From the NCBI GenBank assembly GCA_031580945.1, contig JAVLBT010000001.1, forward strand, positions 12,620 to 76,619: DNA of 64,000 nucleotides. The letters run 5' to 3'. Both the position numbers and the translations under genes were made by a program. The notes below the pieces were generated by a model. It was given only the letters and a program-made list of their open reading frames with translations, had not been told where the DNA came from and did no database searches. The number at the start of each line of letters is the position of its first letter. Position 1 is the first letter of the stretch. The stretch comes from Gracilimonas sp031580945 (GTDB lineage: Bacteria; Bacteroidota; Rhodothermia; Balneolales; Balneolaceae). Below, piece by piece: positions 8,647 through 18,425 of the stretch.

Positions 8647-10305
8647 ATGAATCATATGCGTTTTTTCATTCTTCTGAACTTAACTTTAATTACCTTTTTG
8701 GGTTGTTCAAGAACCCCGGCAGATCGTGCTGCAAACTCTATAAATAAAGATTCACTATTAAGGCACATAGAAACCCTTTCTGATGATAGCTTTATGGGGC
8801 GGGGAACAGGTACTGAAGGTGAGCAAATGACTGTAGATTATTTGATCTCTGAATTTGAACAAATTAACGCAAGTCCTGCCGCAGGAGATGGAAGTTACAC
8901 GCAGGAATTTCCTTTGCTGGGACAATCTACTTCTAACGCAAAAATGACTGTGAGTACTAATGGCCGCGCTCCTTTTGCACTTCAATATTTTGATGAATTC
9001 ATGGCATGGCCGGCAAATCAAGCCGATCAGGTAAATGTGCAAAATGCGGAACTTGTATATGTAGGGTATGGCATTCAGGCACCGGAAGAAAATTGGGATG
9101 ATTTCAAAGGTGCAGACGTTGAAGGTAAAATCCTCGTTATCAAGAATAATGATCCGGAATATGATGAGGACCTCTTTGCGGGCAGAACCAGATTATATTA
9201 CGGCAGGTATAATTATAAGTATGAAAAAGCTAAAGAAATGGGTGCGTTGGGGGCTATTATTATTCACACGGATAAAACGGCTGGTTATGGTTGGAATGTT
9301 GTTGCTAATGGGTGGAACAGAGAGCGTTTTTATCTCAAAGGGAGTGAAAGTCAGTCCCAAACTACTACAGAATTCAATGGTTGGTTGACGGAGGAAGCAA
9401 GCCGAATTTTATTTGACGAAGCCGGACTTAACCTTGACTCCATGATGCAAAGGGCTGATAGTGCCGATTTTGAACCTGTTCCCCTGAATGGGGTTCGGCT
9501 TAATGTGAGTATGGATGCAGATTATCGGGAAATACAGTCACAGAATGTACTTGCAAAAATTGAAGGCAACGATGCTGAACTAAAGGATGATTATTTGGTG
9601 CTCACAGCACATCTTGATCATCTTGGGATCACAAATTCGGTTGAGGGAGATTCGATCAATAATGGAGCCTCCGACAATGCTGCTGGTGTTGCCGCCCTGC
9701 TGGAAATGATGCGTGCCTACAAAGATATTCAACCGGTGCTAAAGCGGAGTGTTCTGGCGCTGGTGGTAAGCGCTGAAGAAGTTGGTTTGTTAGGGTCTCA
9801 ATATTGGGCAGAAAACCCCACTGTGCATCCTGGAAACATAACCGCTAATATAAATCTTGATGGTATGAACGTTTATGGCAAAACGAAAGATGTAGTTGTG
9901 GTCGGATATGGCCGAACTACCCTTAGTGATCTGCTTGAAAGTGAAGCAGAAAAAGTGGGCCGTTCTGTAAAACCCGATCCATATCCTGAACGAGGTTATT
10001 TCTACCGATCTGATCATTTCAATATGGCAAAAGTAGGTATTCCTGCAATTTTTCCTAATCCCGGAACAGAATATATTGGCAAAAAACAAGGCTTTTTAGC
10101 CCTGCGGGATAGTTTGGCTGATGCTAATTATCACACCGTAAATGATGAAATTAATCAATATTGGGATCTTAGCGGGGCAGAAATTGATACCCGGTTGTTT
10201 TTCTTAACTGGTTTCAAAGCTCTGAACGCTGATGATTTACAAAGCTGGAAAAATGGGGATGAATTTGAAGCTACCCGGCTGGAAATGTTGGAGGAAAGGC
10301 CTTGA
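8647..10305 (+). CDS. M28 family zinc aminopeptidase, lipoprotein
   Basis: A 552-residue exported peptidase anchored by a lipoprotein signal (hydrophobic core then FLGC, Cys20). A PA-type insert (about 110-220) precedes the catalytic M28 core. The expected cocatalytic zinc motifs are in order: TAHLDHLG, SDNAAGVAALLE, SAEEVGLLGS (general-base Glu), NLDGMN and RSDHFNMAKVGIP. Members release N-terminal amino acids from peptides outside the cytoplasm. It is an isolated gene, probably for peptide scavenging in the periplasm or at the outer membrane. Confidence 0.93.
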   Translation: MNHMRFFILLNLTLITFLGCSRTPADRAANSINKDSLLRHIETLSDDSFMGRGTGTEGEQMTVDYLISEFEQINASPAAGDGSYTQEFPLLGQSTSNAKMTVSTNGRAPFALQYFDEFMAWPANQADQVNVQNAELVYVGYGIQAPEENWDDFKGADVEGKILVIKNNDPEYDEDLFAGRTRLYYGRYNYKYEKAKEMGALGAIIIHTDKTAGYGWNVVANGWNRERFYLKGSESQSQTTTEFNGWLTEEASRILFDEAGLNLDSMMQRADSADFEPVPLNGVRLNVSMDADYREIQSQNVLAKIEGNDAELKDDYLVLTAHLDHLGITNSVEGDSINNGASDNAAGVAALLEMMRAYKDIQPVLKRSVLALVVSAEEVGLLGSQYWAENPTVHPGNITANINLDGMNVYGKTKDVVVVGYGRTTLSDLLESEAEKVGRSVKPDPYPERGYFYRSDHFNMAKVGIPAIFPNPGTEYIGKKQGFLALRDSLADANYHTVNDEINQYWDLSGAEIDTRLFFLTGFKALNADDLQSWKNGDEFEATRLEMLEERP

Positions 10306-10425
10306 CCTGTTCTCTGTTCGTTCTTAATAATTCCTATACTTAAAATGCATATATTTTTATTCTTGCTTTAGGTTAAAGAACATTTGAAACGTATGTTTCA
10401 TTTATTAGAATGAGAGGACTGTAAA

Positions 10426-12255
10426 ATGGGATCACATTCTTTCTGGAGATGGAATATCAAGGAAGGTCAATTTAATATTGGTCCAAAATTTTGGGAGTGT
10501 TTACTCGAAACTTTTTCGGATCATTTTTCATCCATTGGACAGGTGAGAGGTTTTTTTCTTGAAACAGAGTTAGACTTGGTAAAAGATGCTATTAAGAAAA
10601 CCATACTAAGATCTGATAATGACCAATTTTCCCTAACGACTTCTCATCAACTTAAAGCACAGCAAACGAGCTTTTCACTAAGTTGGAAAGGGGAGGTTTT
10701 TGGAAGACAAACAGCTACAAGCGACATTGAGTCTATAATTGGCGAAGTCTCTCTCTTAACCAAATCATACTTGCCCACACTGCAAATGCCGGATCACCCT
10801 GAGTTTTATCAACAACTCATGGATAATTTACCCGATAGTGTTTTCTTTAAGGATCTTGAAAGTAGATTTTTAGCCATCAATAATGCCTGCGCTACAAAGT
10901 TTGGTCTTGATGATCCTTCCGAAGCAATAGGAAAAACCGATTTCGATTTCTTTAACCTTTCCCATGCACAGCAGGCTTTTGAAGATGAACAAGAGATCAT
11001 CAAAACCGGTGAGCCTATCATACATAAAACAGAGAAAGAGATCTATTCGGAAGAAGATAAAGAGCCAACCTGGACCTCAACCAGTAAACTTCCCCTGTAT
11101 AACTCAGATGGCCTTATCATCGGCACATATGGTGTTTCTACGGATATCACTAAACAAAAAAGAGCTCAGGAACAAAACGAGCGCTTAAAAAGCCAGCTTA
11201 TATCGGTCTTAGATTCTGCTCCTAACCTTATTTTTGTAAAAGACAGAAAGGGAGAATATGTATTGGTTAATCAGGCTACGGCAGATTTTCATGGGCTTTC
11301 TAAAGAAGAAATTATCGGTAAAACAGATTTTGAACTCGGTGTCTCTGAAGAAAACGCCGAGTCCTTCTTAAAAACCGATCTTTATGTGATTGACCAAAAT
11401 GAAAATGTTTTTATTCCGGAAGATTCTGTACTCGATGAAAATGGAAATAAACACTGGTATCAAACCATTAAAGTTCCGTTCCAGTTAGTACATTCTGATA
11501 ACAATGCCGTTTTATCCATTGTTACAGATATTACAACGCTTAAGAAAAAGCAGTTAGAGCTCAATGAAAGCTTAGACCTGATTAGCCATCAAAACCACCG
11601 GTTGAAAAATTTCACTCATATAGTTTCTCACAATCTCAGAAACCATGCGGGGAGCATTTCATTACTGATCGAACTAATGGAATCCGAAGAATCACCAGAG
11701 CAATTGGAAGAATATATGGACCATCTCAAAATTGCTTCTGATAGATTAAACGGAACCATGAGTGACCTTAATGAAATCATTGATGAGCAATATAAAAACC
11801 GAAAGGTTGTGCGAGAGGTCAATTTAAATTCTTTCGTTGCCAATACCATTCAAATCTTATCCAGAGAAATAAATAGCCATAATGCTTCTTTTGATCTGGA
11901 TGTGCCCAATAAATTACAGTTCACATATAACCCCGCTTATCTGGAAAGTATATTACTAAACCTATTTTCAAATGCGATAAAATATCGCCATCCAGACCGA
12001 GATCCGGTAATCACCGTTAGTGCTTATAAAAAAGCAGGGCATATTTACCTTGAAGTACACGACAATGGGCGGGGTATAGACCTCCAAAAGCATGGTGATA
12101 ACCTATTTGGCATGTATCAAACATTTCACAATAACGAAGATGCCAAAGGGATCGGCCTTTATATCACCCAAAATCAGATAGAGAGTATGGGAGGGGTTAT
12201 TAATGTCGAAAGCACGCCTGGCAAAGGAAGTAGTTTTTACATCCGCCTGAACTAA
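10426..12255 (+). CDS. PAS-domain sensor histidine kinase, cytoplasmic
   Basis: A 609-residue soluble kinase without membrane segments. Two PAS domains, about 128-245 and 252-372, share the PDSVFFKD/PNLIFVKD opening and the GKTDFDF/GKTDFEL motif, indicating tandem duplication. The dimerisation helix carries His402 in IVSHNLRNH. The ATPase domain has LFSNAIKYRHP, DNGRGID and GIGLYI motifs. There is no receiver domain and no adjacent regulator, so this is an orphan kinase. The N-terminal 120 residues have a degenerate sensor-like fold that I cannot name. Confidence 0.9.
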   Translation: MGSHSFWRWNIKEGQFNIGPKFWECLLETFSDHFSSIGQVRGFFLETELDLVKDAIKKTILRSDNDQFSLTTSHQLKAQQTSFSLSWKGEVFGRQTATSDIESIIGEVSLLTKSYLPTLQMPDHPEFYQQLMDNLPDSVFFKDLESRFLAINNACATKFGLDDPSEAIGKTDFDFFNLSHAQQAFEDEQEIIKTGEPIIHKTEKEIYSEEDKEPTWTSTSKLPLYNSDGLIIGTYGVSTDITKQKRAQEQNERLKSQLISVLDSAPNLIFVKDRKGEYVLVNQATADFHGLSKEEIIGKTDFELGVSEENAESFLKTDLYVIDQNENVFIPEDSVLDENGNKHWYQTIKVPFQLVHSDNNAVLSIVTDITTLKKKQLELNESLDLISHQNHRLKNFTHIVSHNLRNHAGSISLLIELMESEESPEQLEEYMDHLKIASDRLNGTMSDLNEIIDEQYKNRKVVREVNLNSFVANTIQILSREINSHNASFDLDVPNKLQFTYNPAYLESILLNLFSNAIKYRHPDRDPVITVSAYKKAGHIYLEVHDNGRGIDLQKHGDNLFGMYQTFHNNEDAKGIGLYITQNQIESMGGVINVESTPGKGSSFYIRLN

Positions 12256-12331
12256 TCCATAATAGAGCATCCTTATACTATAGATTATCAAATACAATCG
12301 TTTGTTAATATTCAAAAGTGCAGATAACACG

Positions 12332-12339
12332 TATCTTTG
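12332..12339 (+). promoter_or_regulatory. Bacteroidota-type -7 promoter element for the MFS gene
   Basis: TATCTTTG matches the Bacteroidota primary-sigma consensus TAnnTTTG exactly. Transcription would start a few bases downstream, around 12346, which excludes the in-frame TTG at 12337 as a start and supports the GTG at 12415. A TTTG at 12301-12304 is a possible upstream element but is further away than usual. Confidence 0.5.
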
Positions 12340-12414
12340 TGTTCTCTAACTTCACTCACTTACAAATATCTAATACCTTTGAGTTATCTTACTTTTGTAC
12401 TTCAAGAGAGAAAA

Positions 12415-13605
12415 GTGCTAAGCTTTGGTTTGTCTTTTACGTTCTTTTCCAGTTTCGGACAAACTTTTCTTATTTCACTTTTTGTTCCCTTTTTTCTAAC
12501 GGATTTCAACTTGTCTAATGCCGGTTTTGGCTCAATATATTCCGGGGCAACTTTGGCGAGCGCTGCAATCCTGCCATACTTGGGAAAATGGATTGATATA
12601 CTTCCCATCGGTAAATACAGTTTGTATGTAGCTTCTGGGTTATTGACTGCAGCTTTAATCATGGCTTTTTCCTGGCATATTGGGTTCCTTTTTATTGGAA
12701 TTTTAATGCTGCGGCTTGCCGGTCAGGGGCTTAGTGGGCATACTGCAGAAACCGCCATGGCTCGGTATTTTAATCTTCAGCGGGGGAAAGCATTAAGTAT
12801 TTCCAGCTTAGGTTATCCCATTGGTGAGGGCGTTCTGCCTGTAGCAATTGCCACTGTACTGGCCATTACGAGCTGGCGGATGACCTGGGGAATCATAGCT
12901 GGAATCATAGCCTTCATCTTCATTCCATATATTTTCTACGTTTTGCGAAAAACGGAAATTGAACAAAAAAATCATTCCGTTAAAAAACCCTCCGATAATG
13001 CGGACCCCAAATCATCCAACGCTTACGGGGAAATTATTGGCGAGCCAAGATTCTGGTTTATCTTACCCTCCGTTCTGATTCCGCCTTTCTGGGCAACCGG
13101 CTTATTTTTATATCAGGTGTCCATAGCAGAACAATTAGGTTGGACCGCCGCCATCATTGCTTCCGCATTTATCTTTTTTGCTGCAGCACGGATTATTAGT
13201 TCCTTAGGTATTGGACCTGTGATTGATAAATTGAGCGCTCAAACCATCTTCCCATTTTATCTTATCCCGCTCGGTTTGGGTTTAATAATGGCATTCTTCC
13301 ACCCCGGAATCTGGTCTGCTTTTGTTTACATGGCACTGATTGGAATCACAATGGGTTTTGGAAGTACTACAAAATCTGCTCTCTGGGCTGAGCTATATGG
13401 TGAAGAGATGATCGGAACGGTTCGCTCATTATTTGCCTCTGTGATGGTTTTTAGTACGGCCCTGAGTCCTTTTTTGTTGGGATGGATGATTGACCAAAAC
13501 ATTGCTATGGAAAGCATCCTTTTATCTGCTATTGGTACTGTGATTGCCGGTAGTATTCTGGCATATTTAGGATTACGGGATCATTCACTCTTGCTAAAGG
13601 GTTGA
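12415..13605 (+). CDS. MFS transporter
   Basis: A major facilitator superfamily transporter of about 396 residues with about 12 membrane helices. Its start, FGLSFTFFSSFGQTFLISLF, is typical of Bacteroidota MFS proteins. I choose the GTG at 12415 as start: it follows the purine-rich AAGAGAGAAAA, and an upstream TTG lies inside the predicted promoter. A cytoplasmic loop follows helix 6 (EIEQKNHSVKKPSDN region), separating the two six-helix halves. The substrate is unknown. The gene is monocistronic, 78 bases before the DsbA-like gene. Confidence 0.85.
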   Translation: MLSFGLSFTFFSSFGQTFLISLFVPFFLTDFNLSNAGFGSIYSGATLASAAILPYLGKWIDILPIGKYSLYVASGLLTAALIMAFSWHIGFLFIGILMLRLAGQGLSGHTAETAMARYFNLQRGKALSISSLGYPIGEGVLPVAIATVLAITSWRMTWGIIAGIIAFIFIPYIFYVLRKTEIEQKNHSVKKPSDNADPKSSNAYGEIIGEPRFWFILPSVLIPPFWATGLFLYQVSIAEQLGWTAAIIASAFIFFAAARIISSLGIGPVIDKLSAQTIFPFYLIPLGLGLIMAFFHPGIWSAFVYMALIGITMGFGSTTKSALWAELYGEEMIGTVRSLFASVMVFSTALSPFLLGWMIDQNIAMESILLSAIGTVIAGSILAYLGLRDHSLLLKG

Positions 13606-13682
13606 GGGATAACTGGTTCATGAATGTTATGCCGCATAAATAAGTTTTCATGTTTAAAAGAAAACTATAAATACAAACGTAT

Positions 13683-14330
13683 ATGAAAATAGATATTTGG
13701 TCAGATATTGCATGCCCATTTTGCTATATCGGAAAAAGACACCTTGAAAAGGCTCTGGAACAACTACCTGATATTGAAGCTGAAATCAACTGGAAGAGTT
13801 TTGAGTTAGACCCAAATGCTCCCGTTGATACTGAAATGGACATCTATGATACTTTAGCTAAAAAATATGGGCGTGACCGAAGTTGGGCCAAAGAAATGAA
13901 TGCAAACATGGTAGAAATGGCCTCTAAAGCAGGACTCGATTACAATATGGATGCTGTGAAACCAACCAATTCTTTCAATGCCCATCAGTTATTACACCTT
14001 GCAAAAGTATATGGTAAACAAGATGAAATGAAGGAAGCTTTACTTTCAGCGTATTTTATGCAAGGCAAACACGTGGGTAAGACAGATGTATTGGTAGAAA
14101 TTGCAGAAACGGTTGGCTTAGAAAAAGAAAAGGCCCGGAAAACTATTGAAGAGAATAAGTACTCTAAACAAGTGATGGCAGATATTGAAAAAGCACATCA
14201 AATTGGTGTTCAAGGCGTTCCTTTTTTCTACATTAATGAAAAATATGGGCTTTCCGGCGCCCAGCCAGTTGAAGTGTTTACAGAAGCGTTAAAAAAGATC
14301 AGCAAAGAGCCAAATACTACTGTTTCTTAG
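13683..14330 (+). CDS. DsbA-family oxidoreductase (FrnE-like)
   Basis: A 215-residue thioredoxin-fold protein with the active-site motif CPFC at 11-14 and the DsbA-type helical insertion (about 60-165). The cis-proline loop reads GVQGVPFFYIN. There is no signal peptide, which fits the cytoplasmic FrnE/2-hydroxychromene-isomerase-like branch rather than periplasmic DsbA. FrnE homologues have disulfide isomerase activity in oxidative-stress responses; the role here is inferred from the family. It stands between the MFS gene and the DUF2911 gene. Confidence 0.93.
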   Translation: MKIDIWSDIACPFCYIGKRHLEKALEQLPDIEAEINWKSFELDPNAPVDTEMDIYDTLAKKYGRDRSWAKEMNANMVEMASKAGLDYNMDAVKPTNSFNAHQLLHLAKVYGKQDEMKEALLSAYFMQGKHVGKTDVLVEIAETVGLEKEKARKTIEENKYSKQVMADIEKAHQIGVQGVPFFYINEKYGLSGAQPVEVFTEALKKISKEPNTTVS

Positions 14331-14418
14331 TCTCTTCAGGCCCAAATAGTTCGCTTTTAAGAATCTCGCATTTTGTAATATCCTTGAATTAGAATCTTTT
14401 TCAAATCAAATTCATGTT

Positions 14419-15564
14419 ATGAAAAAGTTAGCACTTATAATTTCTGCTACTATATTATTCTTTGCAGCTTGTAGCTCACCAGATTATTTAGATAAAGGCG
14501 CATTCGTAACCTTGCTGGGTAACGATACCTTAGCTGTAGAGGAGTATATAATAACAGACTCAACTATTACTACGCAGGTTGTTTTACGAAGCCCGGAAAC
14601 TCAAATTTCGACTTATTTATTAGAATTTGACGAATTTGGAGGCATGGAGAGCTTGCTTCAAACGAACCATGCTCCCGCTGTGGGCTTCTCTGATGAGGGG
14701 GCAACCGCCCGATACATTACCAAATTAGGAGATAGTCTTCGAGTTGATGTTTTTTCAGATGATGGCGATATGAATAGTTATACCGCGCCATATGAACCCG
14801 GGACATTACCGTTTATTGATATGGTTCATTGGCCATTTGAAGTCGCATTTCAAAATGCAGTTGAATCTGGACAGGATACGGTAAATCAACCTATGCTTTC
14901 TGGGAATAGAATATCCAATTTTGTGATTGCCGCTATAGAAGGCGATTCAATGACTATCCGACACCCTTTCCGTGGTGTAATGGGAGTTAATGTTACTAAT
15001 CAGGGTGGGATTCACCACCTTGATGCAGGATTAACCACCCGAAAATTAAGGGTACATAGGGTTAAAGATCTGAATATGCCTGAACTTGCTGAACGTTTTG
15101 CCAGAAATCCGGTAGGTGAACTTTCTGGTGCCATTTCAGCTGAGTTTCAATTTAAAGGTACAAATTTCCGGGTTGAGTTTGGTTCTCCACAAAAACGTGG
15201 CCGGGATCTATTTGGTAACATTGTGCCTTGGGGTGAGCGCTGGAGAACAGGAGCTAACAGGGCTACCCATTTTTACACGTCTAACGATCTGATGTTTGGT
15301 AATCTTAAAGTGCCCGCCGGTGAATATACTTTATTCACCATTCCGGAACCCGATGGAGGCACGCTCATCATTAATAACCAAACAGGCCAAAATGGACGCT
15401 CTTATGACCAAGGTCGGGACTTGGGGCGTGTGCCAATGCAAATATCCACAAAAGATGAGGTAACGGAAGCATTTACCATCTCAGTTGAAGAAACTAAGTC
15501 GGGTGGACAGATCGATTTAATTTGGGGAAATACGGTCTTCTCAACTGATTTTACTGTTCTTTAA
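14419..15564 (+). CDS. DUF2911 domain lipoprotein
   Basis: A 381-residue exported protein with a clear lipoprotein signal (MKKLALII, core, FAAC with Cys18). The C-terminal half (about 240-381) is a DUF2911 domain: FGSPQKRGRDLFG, WGERWRTGANRAT and VPAGEYTLFTIP are its hallmark segments. The N-terminal half (about 25-235) resembles a beta-rich accessory domain and has no assignment from me. Function is unknown; such proteins are common and often abundant in Bacteroidota envelopes. A bidirectional terminator lies 40 bases past the stop. Confidence 0.88.
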   Translation: MKKLALIISATILFFAACSSPDYLDKGAFVTLLGNDTLAVEEYIITDSTITTQVVLRSPETQISTYLLEFDEFGGMESLLQTNHAPAVGFSDEGATARYITKLGDSLRVDVFSDDGDMNSYTAPYEPGTLPFIDMVHWPFEVAFQNAVESGQDTVNQPMLSGNRISNFVIAAIEGDSMTIRHPFRGVMGVNVTNQGGIHHLDAGLTTRKLRVHRVKDLNMPELAERFARNPVGELSGAISAEFQFKGTNFRVEFGSPQKRGRDLFGNIVPWGERWRTGANRATHFYTSNDLMFGNLKVPAGEYTLFTIPEPDGGTLIINNQTGQNGRSYDQGRDLGRVPMQISTKDEVTEAFTISVEETKSGGQIDLIWGNTVFSTDFTVL

Positions 15565-15603
15565 ACAAGATTGGCAGTCTTTAAAAAAACTCCATTTATA
15601 AAA

Positions 15604-15631
15604 AAAGGGAAGTTGCAATAACTTCCCTTTG
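15604..15631. terminator. Bidirectional intrinsic terminator
   Basis: A perfect 11-bp stem, AAAGGGAAGTT and AACTTCCCTTT with a 5-base loop, is flanked by A-runs on the left and T-rich sequence on the right. It can end transcription of both the DUF2911 gene (rightward) and the convergent coiled-coil gene (leftward). Confidence 0.9.
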
Positions 15632-15663
15632 TTACTTACACCATCGTATATAAATAGTACGGG

Positions 15664-16398
15664 TCAAAAGGTTAATTCTTCTTTTGCATTATCAAAGAAA
15701 GACTGATCAACCACAATACGTCCACTGTTTTCGTCTATAATAATCTTGTTTTTGCGACGAACTTCAACTTGAGTTTGTGGCGGTAAGGCCATTCCAAGTG
15801 CGGCTCCCCGATCCATCGCTACAACAGCCATTCCATTATTCAAACCATTTCTTAAGCGGTTGTAGCTGCGCAAATACCGGTTCTCAATTTCTTCTTCTAC
15901 TTCTTTCCTTTTTTCAAGAAGCTTGTCTTCCTCTTCCTGAGTAGACTTTACAACATCATCTAAGCTGCTGCTCTTTTCTTCAAAAGCTTTTTTTGCATCT
16001 TCAAGCTCTTCCTTAGCTTCCTCAAGTTCCGGCCCAATGGCTTCTTTTCTCTTTTCAATTTCTTTCAATCGCGATTCGGCATTTTCAATAACCTGTTTCT
16101 GCGCCTCTATTTCTTTGGTAAGCGCATCATATTCACGATTATTGCGCACATTAAGCTGTTGGTCCTCATATTTTTCAATCTTTTCCTGAGCACTTTTAAG
16201 ATCCAGCTGTAGCTTATCATATTCTACGGTAAGATTTTGGTCCTCATCTTCCAGGTTACTTAGTTTTGCTTCTTTTCTGGCAATATCAGTTTCAAGATCT
16301 AAAACTTCTTCCGGAAGGTCGCCTCTCAATTGCTTTAATTCATCTATTCGACTGTCGATATATTGGAGATTAGCTAATTTTTGTAATACTTCTTTCAT
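15664..16398 (-). CDS. COG1579 coiled-coil protein with zinc-less ribbon
   Basis: A 244-residue protein when started at the ATG at 16396-16398, which leaves a 10-base gap to the upstream Nif3-like gene. Residues 5-170 form a long charged coiled coil (repeated EIEK/KEAE-type heptads). The C-terminal region corresponds to the Zn-ribbon of the COG1579/DUF164 family, including ALPPQ and the IIIDENSGRIVV segment, but the four zinc cysteines are absent (GAALG and DENSG replace the C-x-x-C knuckles). In known homologues the gene neighbours Nif3, as here. Function is unknown, with proposed links to nucleic acid handling or secretion. Confidence 0.88.
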   Translation of the reverse strand: MKEVLQKLANLQYIDSRIDELKQLRGDLPEEVLDLETDIARKEAKLSNLEDEDQNLTVEYDKLQLDLKSAQEKIEKYEDQQLNVRNNREYDALTKEIEAQKQVIENAESRLKEIEKRKEAIGPELEEAKEELEDAKKAFEEKSSSLDDVVKSTQEEEDKLLEKRKEVEEEIENRYLRSYNRLRNGLNNGMAVVAMDRGAALGMALPPQTQVEVRRKNKIIIDENSGRIVVDQSFFDNAKEELTF

Positions 16399-16408
16399 GG
16401 AGTGAGTT

Positions 16409-17470
16409 TCAACTTGGTTGAATAGTTTTCGGTTCGGGGTCCGACACATATATTTGCATCGGGTTGGTTTCGGTTCGGGTCACAGTGACTTCAAGTTCTT
16501 CAAATGCGGATGTCAATTCATTTTTCAGGGCTTCTGCAACGGGAAATTCGCTTTCATAATGACCTACATCGAGCAACAGGAAGTCATCTTTTTCAGTGAA
16601 ATAATCGTGATATTTTATATCTGAAGTTACAAAGGCATCCGCCCCGGCGGCTATTGCTTTCTTTTTTAAAAACACTCCGGCTCCACCACAAACGGCTACC
16701 CGTTTAATGCGCTCCACATTTCCAGAATATCGAATTGCGCGTACATTTAATGCTTTTGAGACAAGGTGTAAAAATTCATTTTTTCCTATTCCGTTTTCAG
16801 GATATTCCCCAAATACACCCATTCCAAAGTTTTGTGATGTTGAGGCAAGATCTACTACCTGAAAACTTCCCTCTTTAAGCATTCCTTCATTCTTCAGGGT
16901 CTTTTTCAATACCGAAACATTATGCTGGTCAATTATGGCTTCAAAGCACTTCAAACCATCTTCGCGGCTATCCACTTCAAAATAGTGGGCTTCTTCGGCA
17001 GAATGATAATTCAATAACTTGAGGACAGTATCGCTGTCTTCGTAATTTGTTATTAACCTGATCTTTCGGCTGATATCATAATTCTTATCCAAAAAGCGGA
17101 GATTATCAAGACCAAGCATATTGGCCAGTACAAATGATACTCCATCAAGGGCTGCATCTAAATTTGTGTGTGCTACCAGTAAGCCAATATCGTTTTTGAT
17201 GAGTTTGTAGATAATGCGGCCTTGCTCGTCAGTGGGATTGATGCTTCCTATCTTTCCAAAAATTAGCGGATGATGAGCAACAATGAGCTCGCAACCTTTT
17301 TCAATAGCTTCTGCAACAACGGCTTCTGTTACATCAAGGCAGGTGAGGACTGATGTAGTCGATGCATTTGGATCTCCTACAAGTAACCCGACATTATCGT
17401 AATCCATTTTCACCTGAGGCGGTGCCCATTGGTTGAGGAAGGTAGATATTTGCCGGATTCGAGTCGCCAT
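16409..17470 (-). CDS. Nif3-like dinuclear metal-centre protein
   Basis: A 353-residue member of the Nif3/YqfO (DUF34) family, which forms hexameric toroids with two metals per subunit. The N-terminal half has YDNVGLLVGDP and AHHPLIF, and the C-terminal half has TSDIKYHDYF and DVGHYESE, supplying the metal-binding His and Glu residues. An inserted domain of about 110 residues (about 130-240) corresponds to the PII/CutA-like insert of long-form members. GTP cyclohydrolase I type 2 is a common but poorly supported annotation. It is in an operon with the COG1579 gene 10 bases downstream. Confidence 0.93.
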   Translation of the reverse strand: MATRIRQISTFLNQWAPPQVKMDYDNVGLLVGDPNASTTSVLTCLDVTEAVVAEAIEKGCELIVAHHPLIFGKIGSINPTDEQGRIIYKLIKNDIGLLVAHTNLDAALDGVSFVLANMLGLDNLRFLDKNYDISRKIRLITNYEDSDTVLKLLNYHSAEEAHYFEVDSREDGLKCFEAIIDQHNVSVLKKTLKNEGMLKEGSFQVVDLASTSQNFGMGVFGEYPENGIGKNEFLHLVSKALNVRAIRYSGNVERIKRVAVCGGAGVFLKKKAIAAGADAFVTSDIKYHDYFTEKDDFLLLDVGHYESEFPVAEALKNELTSAFEELEVTVTRTETNPMQIYVSDPEPKTIQPS

Positions 17471-17667
17471 GCTATCTATCCCCCTGGTGTTTAAAACCTG
17501 ACAACCTGGTGGAGGGTGAAATTATGAATCTAAATTTTGTCAATATGAACAATTAACCAGTAATTAAGATGTCTTTAGAGCTTCCAAAAATAAGGGTTAT
17601 TCATGAATGATAAAAGCTTATCTTGTGCTTTAATTAATGAATCTTTCAAAAACACCACTTTTTTGTC

Positions 17668-18372
17668 ATGAGTGACCAAGATATCTCTAAAAATCTAAGA
17701 ACCATTCAGCAAAGAATTGAAAAAGCAGCGAACGCTTCTGGAAGAGATCCAGGTGCTATCTCATTGGTAGCCGTAAGTAAGACCAAGCCTGTTGATGATA
17801 TTCTAACTGCAGTTTCTGCGGGACAGCTCCACTTTGGAGAAAACCGGATGAAAGAATTAGAGGATAAAATGGCAGAAATCAGAAATCCGGAGGTAGGCTG
17901 GCATTTTATTGGCAACCTGCAAACCAATAAGATCAAATATATTGCTGATCGCGTAAATTGGATTCATTCTGTGGAAAAAGCTAAGTACTTAAAAGAGATC
18001 GAAAAGCGCGCAAAGAAAGCAGATCGTGTTATTAATGCTTTGATACAAGTGAACATAAGTAATGAAAAACAGAAGGGAGGATGCAAACCTGAAGACTTGG
18101 CGGGTATCCTTGAGTCAGCAAAAGGATATAAACATGTCCACGTTCGGGGATTGATGGGTATGGCAACTTTCACCGATGACCCTGAAGAGGTCCGCCCTGA
18201 GTTTAAATTATTAAAAGACTTATTCGATTCGCATCAAAAATACAATGGAGACAGTGTTCAGCTTGAACATTTGTCCATGGGTATGACCAACGACATGGAA
18301 GTAGCCATTGAAGAGGGTTCCACTATGATTCGAATTGGTAGTGCCATATTTGGAGAGCGTAACTATGATTAA
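17668..18372 (+). CDS. yggS: YggS-family PLP homeostasis protein
   Basis: A 234-residue PLP-binding protein of the YggS/PROSC (PLPHP) family, which buffers pyridoxal phosphate and affects amino acid pools. The PLP lysine lies in VAVSKTKP. Other family segments are FGENRMKE, WHFIGNLQTNK, GLMGMAT and LSMGMTNDMEVAIEEGSTMIRIG. It is the first gene of a cluster with two small membrane proteins and divIVA, paralleling the yggS-sepF-yggT-divIVA neighbourhood of Gram-positive bacteria. The start ATG follows a short leader without a strong Shine-Dalgarno sequence. Confidence 0.94.
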   Translation: MSDQDISKNLRTIQQRIEKAANASGRDPGAISLVAVSKTKPVDDILTAVSAGQLHFGENRMKELEDKMAEIRNPEVGWHFIGNLQTNKIKYIADRVNWIHSVEKAKYLKEIEKRAKKADRVINALIQVNISNEKQKGGCKPEDLAGILESAKGYKHVHVRGLMGMATFTDDPEEVRPEFKLLKDLFDSHQKYNGDSVQLEHLSMGMTNDMEVAIEEGSTMIRIGSAIFGERNYD

Positions 18373-18425
18373 CTTGACGCGTATTAAATTTCATTGTTAA
18401 TTACACTAAACAAAATCCTACAAAT

